A stretch of DNA of 64,000 nucleotides. Source: Capitulum mitella (Eukaryota > Arthropoda > Thecostraca > Pollicipedomorpha > Pollicipedidae). How positions within the stretch are numbered: the stretch's first letter is position 1; each line of letters starts with the position of its first letter. The translations under genes were made by a program, and so were the position numbers. Location of the stretch: the NCBI GenBank assembly GCA_030062745.1, contig CP099839.1, forward strand, positions 31,219,904-31,283,903, given 5' to 3'. Under the pieces are notes generated by a model. It had not been told where the DNA came from. It made no database searches and worked only from the letters and a program-made list of their open reading frames with translations. This document shows positions 57,361 to 64,000 of the stretch, piece after piece.

Positions 57361-57725
57361 GGGAGCGCGCATACGTTGTCGGACGTGCGTGATCTGCATT
57401 GGAGCGCCAAGTCCCGTATGGGCGCCTAGTCCGTAGAGGTGCGCTTAATACATGAGGGGTTGCTGATCTGTACCGGGCGCCTCGCTTGCCAAGGGCGCCG
57501 GGTCCCCGAAGGGCGCTTCATCTGTACGGGGGCGTCTGCATCGAAAAAGTGTCTGATCTGTGAGGGGAGCTAAATTCTTCGTAAGCGTCTCATCTGTACA
57601 AGAAGAGGGGGTGCCGGGCCTGTATGGGGCGCTGAGCATGAGAGGGTTACCTGACCTGTACGAGAGCGCTTACCGGTAAGGACACCGTGTCCACAAAGAG
57701 CGATTGACCAGTACATGGGAAGGGG
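57361..57725. repeat. Degenerate GC-rich tandem repeat
   Basis: Words of the type GATCTGTACGGGGCGC and GGGCGCCTCATCTGTA recur every 30 bp or so, with heavy divergence. A minus-strand frame across it reads repeated TDE and AP segments because of the repeat, not because of coding. Confidence 0.55.
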
Positions 57726-57926
57726 GCGCCTAAAGGCTGATGGTTGCTAGGAAGGTCAAAAAGCTCCCCCCGCAGCAAAAAAGGAGGAAAAGCTGATTTG
57801 GATGTCTCTTTGCGATCAGGTTTAAGAGATGTCATTTATTGTCTTTCGAAGTCCATTTTTCGTCGTGGCATAAAGGCGTGCCTGCGCACGGGCGAAAAAG
57901 TGGGAAGACATGTGCTCCCCCAATAT
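57726..57926. other. Spacer, nothing recognised
   Basis: Short segment before a family 2 element. Confidence 0.35.
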
Positions 57927-59146
57927 TTAACCCGCCCCCGACTGGTTGACCCCCCGAGGTTTTTCTAACATTGCGAGAAAACGAACAAATACAGCGCCAC
58001 GAAACTTCGAGTACCTTTTGCTTGATCATTTTTACACCCTGTGTCAAAGTTTTGACCTCAGGTCAGATCAGGGTCAGGTGAAACGGACCTATGTCCAAAA
58101 CAGTTTAGCTCCCAGTAAATTTTTCGCAAAACAAGACATCTCAGCAATACTTTCAGGGATAAGTGAGCTTGATAGATGCAACAAATCTTGTATCTCGGAT
58201 TTCTCGGAATTTCCTAGGTCAATGACCTAAGGTGAAGCCCATTTTTATCACATATCGTCGTTTTTCCGGAAATTGGCGGAATATTTCATAACATTTTTAG
58301 TGTGCAATGAAGCAGACATTCAGTTACCGTCAATGGACAAAGTACCAATATCTTCCGGCTATTGACCTGAGGTCAGGTCAGGAATAAGTGCTGTGAGCCG
58401 AAATGTACCACCGTCAAAATCAGTGATGAATTACTCAGAATGGGTAGAAAATGGCAAACTTAGCTGTCACAGACGTAAGTAATACCAAGAACCTCAAAAA
58501 CTTTAAAAAATTGCATATTTTGGAAATAAACAGACTGCCGGGAATAAAGTTCCACCAATTGTGTAGACTGGTAACTAATGAATTTTTCCTAAATTTAAGC
58601 ATGAGAAACCATCCCAAGAACCACTAAGATCAGTAAAACTTACGTAGACAGTCTTATGTCGCGAAGCTAAAGGAACGCTAAAATTAGTTTCCGGTAATTT
58701 CGTGCTGCGTACGGCTCCGGCGCCCGCTGATAACCGGCGTGAAAATTTGTGAAAGCTTGTGTCTTTAACTCAACGTTTCGGCGTATGTATTGAACAAATC
58801 TGAGAAATTAGACGTGCATCGGCATCTGCGGACCTAGACTTGCGTGCGTTGGCTTTACGTGCGTTGGCACCTGTACCTATACGTTATTGGTCACAGCCCT
58901 TGAGATTCGGACCGTTTCTCGGTCTCATGCAGTGGGGTATGAGAAAAGATATATAGGACGTAAACTGCTTAGATATCATCTAAAACTAAAAAAGAGACGA
59001 ATTTCGAGCTCTACTGAAAGTCACAAGCTTTCTAACGGTGTGCTTATTTTTACGTGCGACCAACCATTCGTGAGTTAGATGGAGGCAGTTTAACCTCCCT
59101 CCAGTCGGGCGTAATCGCCGCCGACCCACGGTCGTGCGCGGGTTAA
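57927..59146 (+). mobile_element. Family 2 TTAA element, copy iv
   Basis: The best full-length copy: 1220 bp from TTAACCCGCCCCCGACTGG to GGTCGTGCGCGGGTTAA. Both ends carry TTAA and begin CCCGC inward. It contains GACCTCAGGTCAGATCAGG and GACCTGAGGTCAGGTCAGG half-site clusters. No coding capacity. It shares the TTAA/CCC plan with family 1 but not its sequence. Confidence 0.85.
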
Positions 59147-59502
59147 ACCCATGCCTCTAGGTCATTGGCCCACCATGACTGAGATCTAAAATTTTCAGGA
59201 TATATGGGAAACTGATAAAGGAGAAGGTGCTGAGAGGTTCAGAAGGCTAGCTTGCCTGGGTCAAAAATTATTTAAAAAAGGTTGCGAGGCAGATGCCACC
59301 ACCCCCCCCCTCCCTCCGCGAGTGGGAAGGTTAACACTCATGCTCGCACGATGTTGCCGCTCTTGCAAACTTTTCCCCATCTCGTGTATACAATGTATAT
59401 ATTCGCGGATCTTTTCATCTGTAACAGGTCGTTAAAACAAGCTGCCTAGCTGACGACAGTAACTCATTAATGAAGAGTTTAACGCCATTTCTACCGGTCT
59501 GC
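59147..59502. other. Spacer, nothing recognised
   Basis: Includes a C-run near 59300-59315. No gene or repeat seen. Confidence 0.4.
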
Positions 59503-60718
59503 ATAACCCTATTCCCGGAGGGCTAGACGGTATGGCCGATTCCCGGCAGGGGGGCGGATTCGGCCCCCCCCTGAGATCTCGAGAACTACTTATCCGATTT
59601 CGTCGCAACAGACGGCAATCGATTTGCCGTGACGTGAACTACATGTTTATAAAAAGAAATTTTCAAAATTTTGAAATTTGTGGATACAGGGGGGCAAAAA
59701 TGTCAAAATGGGGGGGTACTTTTTGACTTCTTATAACTCCGTTGTTTATGGACCGATTTCGATGAAACTGGCATCAATCGAGAGATTATGGATAGGGCTT
59801 TTACCATGGGTATGCAAATTTGAAATTTTGAGAAAATTCATGGGCGTTCACAGGGTTTCAAAAATAGGGGGATTAGTTTTCCAATAACGGAATGAACAAA
59901 AGAGGCCAAAACACTTTTTTAGCTTCTGCTAGTCATGTTATGCTAAAGAAGTACAAATCGCATTACAATGTTTGTATAATGTTAGCATAGGCGGTGCCAG
60001 GGACATAAAAAAGGGGGAACTGTCATGGTCACACGTTTCTCAGATCAACTTGTGACCTTTGACCTTAAATGACCTCTAGTGACCTTGGGGTCACCTGGAA
60101 TGATGTCGTGTGCATTCAATATTATCTGTAAATGTTTTTAATCGATTAAATTCACTCTATTCCAAAAAATTCAGTTTTTGGCTTTTGCGATATAGGGTAC
60201 GTGCACTGACATTTTAGGTCATAGCTCCGTGACCTGACCTGATATCAAGCTGAAACTTGGTACACAAGTAGAGGGCATCTTTCTACGTCATATATATTCC
60301 GGGCTTGGCATTTGAAAAAACGGCGCCGAAATTATTGCGAAAAAACAAATTTTGACTTTTGACCTTAACCTGACCTTGTAAAGTGACCTCAGATAAACAA
60401 AATTACATATGCACATTGCCCAACTATTTAGCTATATATTCATATAAAGTTTTAAGTTCTATCTTAAAAACTCTGTTTTTGGCAGACATTTTCCTTTTAC
60501 CCTCAACATGGCCAAAAATGACCTGAGGTGCCTCCCAAAAACGTTGCCTGGCTCCGCCCCTGAGCAAAATAGAATTTCGAAATTTTGTCACGGCGCGTAG
60601 AAGGAATAGCTAGGAAAAGTCACGAAGTTTCGTGAAGCTGCGTCAAAAAGCCTGGAATTGGCAAGCAAAAAACCCGAGGGGGGGCGGATTCCGCCCCCCC
60701 TGCCGGGAATAGGGTTAA
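59503..60718 (-). mobile_element. Family 1 TTAA element, copy F
   Basis: 1216 bp, CCCTATTCCCGGAGGGCTAG at the left and CCGGGAATAGGGTTAA at the right. The left target site reads ATAA, the right TTAA. It carries a perfect DR1 on the minus strand, TGACCTTTGACCT at 60053-60065. It interrupts the decayed frame at 60719-61274. Non-coding. Confidence 0.87.
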
Positions 60719-61274
60719 GGTGCTGCTCGTAGACTTTACTCCACATTACATTAGTCGCCTGATCTAAGGAAGCGCTTCTGACGAAAATGATTTTCATGTC
60801 CTCTGCCATGCAGTGAGCACGGTCGATCTTTTCCCTCGAAATACAGATGTCCAGTTGGTTTCCTCACCGCTCGTATGACAATATCCTGGGCGTGCTCCAG
60901 GGGCGTCGGTTCCCTCGCGCCGCCAACTGGCGGCGCCCCTGCTGCCGACCCGGTCGGAAAAACTCCCGACGAGCAGCGCACGGACGCACCGGAGAACACC
61001 AGACCATTCAGCCGATCTCGAACTTCCATCTCCTCCGTCGCAGATTCCAGGTTTGCTGATTTTATCGTAGCTTCTTTCAAGCTTTTCGATAGGTTTTAGT
61101 TTTCTTTGTCTCTTTCTTCCTACGCATATTTTGACGCTTTTTTTCTACTACAGTCTCAAGTTTTTGGTCGATCATTTTCTTCATTCCTATCTTTAACTCG
61201 ATCTTTATTTCTTCCATAGCTCCGTCAATTATTTCGCGATTTTTCTGCTCTTCCTCCTTGATCGGCTCTGTCAA
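60719..61274 (-). pseudogene. Possible LINE ORF1-like remnant
   Basis: On the minus strand a Lys/Glu-rich, coiled-coil-like stretch starts at 61274 (ELKIGMKKMIDQKLETVVEK). After a frame change near 61080 come EMEVRDRLNGLVFSG, HAQDIVIRAVRKPTGHLYFE and, after another shift, EDMKIIFVRSASLDQATNVM. Coiled coil followed by an NLVFSG-like and a later FVR-like block is the plan of LINE ORF1 proteins. No reverse transcriptase was found. Family 1 copy F cuts it at 60718. Assignment is tentative. Confidence 0.3.
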
Positions 61275-61822
61275 ATCTCTTTAACGTGCCTTTTCCTCCG
61301 GGGATGATGCCTCGTCCGATACACTGGCATGCTGGTTTTTGGCTCACATGGTAGCTGCCACGAAATGTTTGGATATCTTTCGCTGTCTTTCGCTCTCCCT
61401 TCGCAGGACTGGCATCGAACGCTTACATCACTGATCGTTTCATACCAGCGCGGCGGCCCAGTTACCAGGCAACGCGCGGGCTGGAGCACACTCGAACGGG
61501 TCTGTCCTCCACCGCGGTCAAGATCACACTCATATTTGTTTGCGAGTTAGGACATACGGCCTCTTGGGCTCCCGTGTCGAGTCTCGTGTCTCGTCAAGCG
61601 CCGATCACTTGTTAGCGAAAATTTACTACTTGCGTTGTCAGCTGTTTTGTCATACCACTGAACAAGCAACATGGTAAGCCGGAAGCTGCCGACTGCTATG
61701 CATAACAGAACAGCGGTGTTGAGTAAGTAAGCACCTGTAATGGAAGATGCTCACAAGCGGGCGCCCATCACGATGATCATGTATCATCACCATCACCATG
61801 ACCATCACAGGGATGATGGCTT
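61275..61822. other. Intergenic, nothing recognised
   Basis: Only a short CATCAC-rich run at about 61783-61808 stands out. Confidence 0.4.
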
Positions 61823-63035
61823 CACCCTATTTCTGGCAGGCGGGCTGAATCCGCTCCGCTCGTGTTTTTGCTTGCCAATTCCAGGGTTTTTCACGCAGCT
61901 TCAGGAAACTTGGTGGCTTTTCCTTGTTATTTCTACGTACTATGACAAAATTTCGTAATTCTATTTTGCTCTGGGACAGAGCCAAGCAACGTTTTTGGGA
62001 GGCACCTCAGGCCATTTTTGGCCTTGTTGAGGGTAAAAGGAAAATGTCTACCAAAAATTACGTTTTTAAGATAAAACTTAAACCTTTATATGGATGTATA
62101 GGTAAATAGTTGGGCAATATACATATACAATATTGTGTATCTTAGGTTACTTTACAAGGTCAGGTCAAGGTCAAAAGTCAAAGTTTGGTTTTACAGTAAT
62201 AATTTTAGCTTTATTTTTCAAATGTCAAACCCTGCGTACATATGACGTAAAAGACCGCCCTCTACTTGTGTACCAAATTTCAGCTTGATATCAGGTCGGG
62301 TCACGGAGCTATGACCTAAAATGTCAGTGCGTGGACCCTGTATCACAACACCCGTAAAATGTAATTTTAGAAATGGAGTGAAATCAAATGACTGAAAACG
62401 TGTTAAAATAATGCGAAATGCACACAAGAACATTCCAAACGACTCTAATGTCGCTGGAGGTCATTTAAGGTCAAGGTCGTAAATTGATCTCAAGGGCATG
62501 TGACCATGACAGTTCCCCAGTTTTCGTGTCCCTGGTGCCGCCTATGCTGACATTACAACAACATTGTAATATGATTTGTACTTCTTCAGCATAACATGAC
62601 TAGCAGAAGTAAAAAAGGGTTTTTAATTTGTTTGTTAATTCAGTTTTCGAGAAACTAATCCTCCTATTTTTGAAACCCTGTGAACGCCGATGAATTTTCC
62701 CAAAATTTCAAATATGTGTACCGAAGGCAAAAGTGTCATTCATAACCTCTCAATTCATGCCAATTTTATTAAAATCGGTCCATAAACAACAGAATTATAA
62801 GAAGTCCAAAAACTATCTTCCATTTTGCTCCTTTTGCCACCTATATCCACCCTTTTCAAAATTTTGAAAACGTCGTTTTATAAAAATGTAGTTCGCTTCA
62901 TAGCAAACCGATTGCCGTTTGTTGTGATGAAATCGGATATGTAGTTCTCGAGATCTGAGAGGGGGGGGGGGCAATTCGCCCCTTAACCCTGCCGGGAAGC
63001 GGCCATACCGTCTAGCCCTCCGGGAATAGAGTTAA
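61823..63035 (+). mobile_element. Family 1 TTAA element, copy D
   Basis: 1213 bp from ACCCTATTTCTGGCAGGCGGG to CCGGGAATAGAGTTAA. Right TTAA intact, left one lost. The receptor half-sites are partly fused (AAGGTCAAGGTC near 62466). Non-coding. Confidence 0.83.
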
Positions 63036-63087
63036 TTTCAGCCCAAATGCTGGTAGCCTGCCTGCATTACGATCTTTCATATGAAAG

Positions 63088-63246
63088 CAGGGGCGCAGCC
63101 AAGATTTTCTGAAAAGGGGAGAGCTCAGTATGAACTGAAATCATACGAAAACGGCCTGCCGGGAAGACTATGTGCAATGGTTTTCACAAAAAATTCGACG
63201 TAAGGGGGAAGCCGGGTCCCCCGGCCCCTCCTTGGCTGCGCATGTG
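63088..63246. mobile_element. Short hAT-like MITE, copy 2
   Basis: 159 bp from CAGGGGCGCAGCCAAGAT to CTTGGCTGCGCATGTG. Flanking octamers TATGAAAG (63080-63087) and TATTGAAG (63247-63254) match at 6 of 8, supporting an 8-bp target duplication. The body matches the copy at 36575-36741. Confidence 0.78.
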
Positions 63247-63829
63247 TATTGAAGGATTTCATATAATATTTCAGCATGCAATATTCCCTATGAATCGACA
63301 CACGCAAAATTATGTATTTCAGTCATTGCTTGCGTTGGACCTTCAACCGAATTCTTGGACTGGGACTTCGAGGCGCACCGACTTCGAGGTCATTTCTTTA
63401 TGGATGACTTTACAGTGGGATTTGATGGGTCGATTGCTTACAGTGGGATTCGATTGGGCTTTCCTTAAACATAGCAGCACATTCACTCTCCTGTTTTATT
63501 CGGCTTCGTTTCTTGAAGAAAGAGAAGTACAGACGAGCTGATATATCGGAACCAATCTGATAACACCGCCGCAAGCAACACCACCATAGGTCCACCACAG
63601 GACTCATTTCTCTCCCATTCAGGGATTCCCTTGAGTAGCTCCTCTCACACGAACACTGGCTCCGCAGTGCGCCGTTGCGTCGTGACGCCTCTGGGGCGGT
63701 GGCAGCGCTGCGCGACCGGCTCTGTGCCACTGTGTCGGCCGAGGAGCGGTGGCGCACCGCTGAGACGCGCCCGTTCTGCGGCGGCCCGCCAGAGCATGGT
63801 CACGGTCTGGTGGAGTCGCGGCTGGCAAC
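63247..63829. other. Spacer, possibly intron of the CLIP gene
   Basis: No gene recognised on the plus strand; open frames near 63631-63944 are shadows of the GC-rich minus-strand exon. Confidence 0.4.
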
Positions 63830-64000
63830 CTTCAGTGGGCCGAGGAGGTCCCTGGCGCAGCAGACTCTGCCCAGGCAGCGGCCCCGCCGGCTAGCATCGT
63901 ACCCGAGACACGATGACGGCGCCACACACACGCCCAGGCTGTAGTCCGGCAGCTGACACTTCATGGCGTATGTGAAATCGAAGGCCTGCGCCGACGCTGT
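63830..64000 (-). CDS. CLIP-domain exon, partial (cut by window edge)
   Basis: Read inward from the edge, the minus-strand frame begins TASAQA-FDFTYA, the end of a signal peptide, then a CLIP domain with six Cys: KCQLPDYSLGVCV, SSCLGYDA, GRCLGRVCC. Spacing between cysteines (9, 5, 10, 4) nearly equals that of the protease at 50702 (9, 5, 10, 5). The frame could end at an AAG/GTTGCC donor (63830/63829) or run on to TGA at 63802-63800. CLIP domains usually precede a trypsin-like domain; none is visible on this strand to the left in the window, so the rest is either beyond a long intron, missing, or this is a CLIP-only protein. The start codon lies outside the window unless the Met at 63964 is used, which is unlikely because it would lose the signal peptide. 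Confidence 0.65.

Overview
This is a eukaryotic nuclear window, almost certainly from an arthropod. The reasons are split genes with GT/AG introns, TTAGG-type telomeric repeats, CLIP-domain serine proteases, a nanos gene, and a heavy load of DNA transposons and TA microsatellites. The very GC-rich coding exons inside AT-richer, repeat-rich DNA would fit a crustacean, for example a barnacle-like genome, but the exact group cannot be fixed from sequence alone.

Protein-coding content is sparse. From left to right: (1) a minus-strand first exon with a signal peptide and a consensus splice donor at 5055-5125, with a possible second exon at 3577-3666, product unknown; (2) nanos on the minus strand, two exons at 11061-11219 and 11484-11689 that together give the complete nanos double zinc finger; (3) the mitochondrial 3-oxoacyl-ACP synthase gene (OXSM) on the minus strand, three exons at 34662-34765, 33787-34021 and 27564-28523 that join in phase to 432 residues; (4) a BED zinc-finger exon on the minus strand at 40073-40348; (5) a complete, uninterrupted CLIP-domain trypsin-like protease on the plus strand at 50702-51817; (6) the start of a second CLIP-domain protein on the minus strand, cut by the right edge of the window (63830-64000).

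Most of the rest is transposable-element DNA. Two families of about 1.2-kb non-autonomous elements with TTAA target sites and CCC...GGG ends (piggyBac-like) occur six times plus a remnant (family 1) and four times (family 2). Two hAT elements (6472-10326 and 14854-17641) carry subterminal repeats; the first encloses a decayed transposase and the second an old Tc1/mariner fragment. A nearly intact Tc1 element (19422-20824) sits inside a family 1 copy. Two inverted copies of an unclassified element of about 3.5 kb (43.9-47.4 kb and 53.3-56.2 kb) flank the CLIP protease gene. Short hAT-like MITEs, tandem repeats of 28 to 168 bp and long TA tracts fill the remaining space.

The genes do not form one pathway: nanos is a germline translational repressor, OXSM acts in mitochondrial fatty-acid synthesis, and the CLIP proteases belong to extracellular immune or clotting cascades. 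The most notable structures are the palindrome with a TTAGG core at 37809-38200, the CLIP protease with proline at its predicted activation site, the nuclear-receptor-like DR1 motifs carried by family 1 elements, and the palindromes associated with TA tracts.
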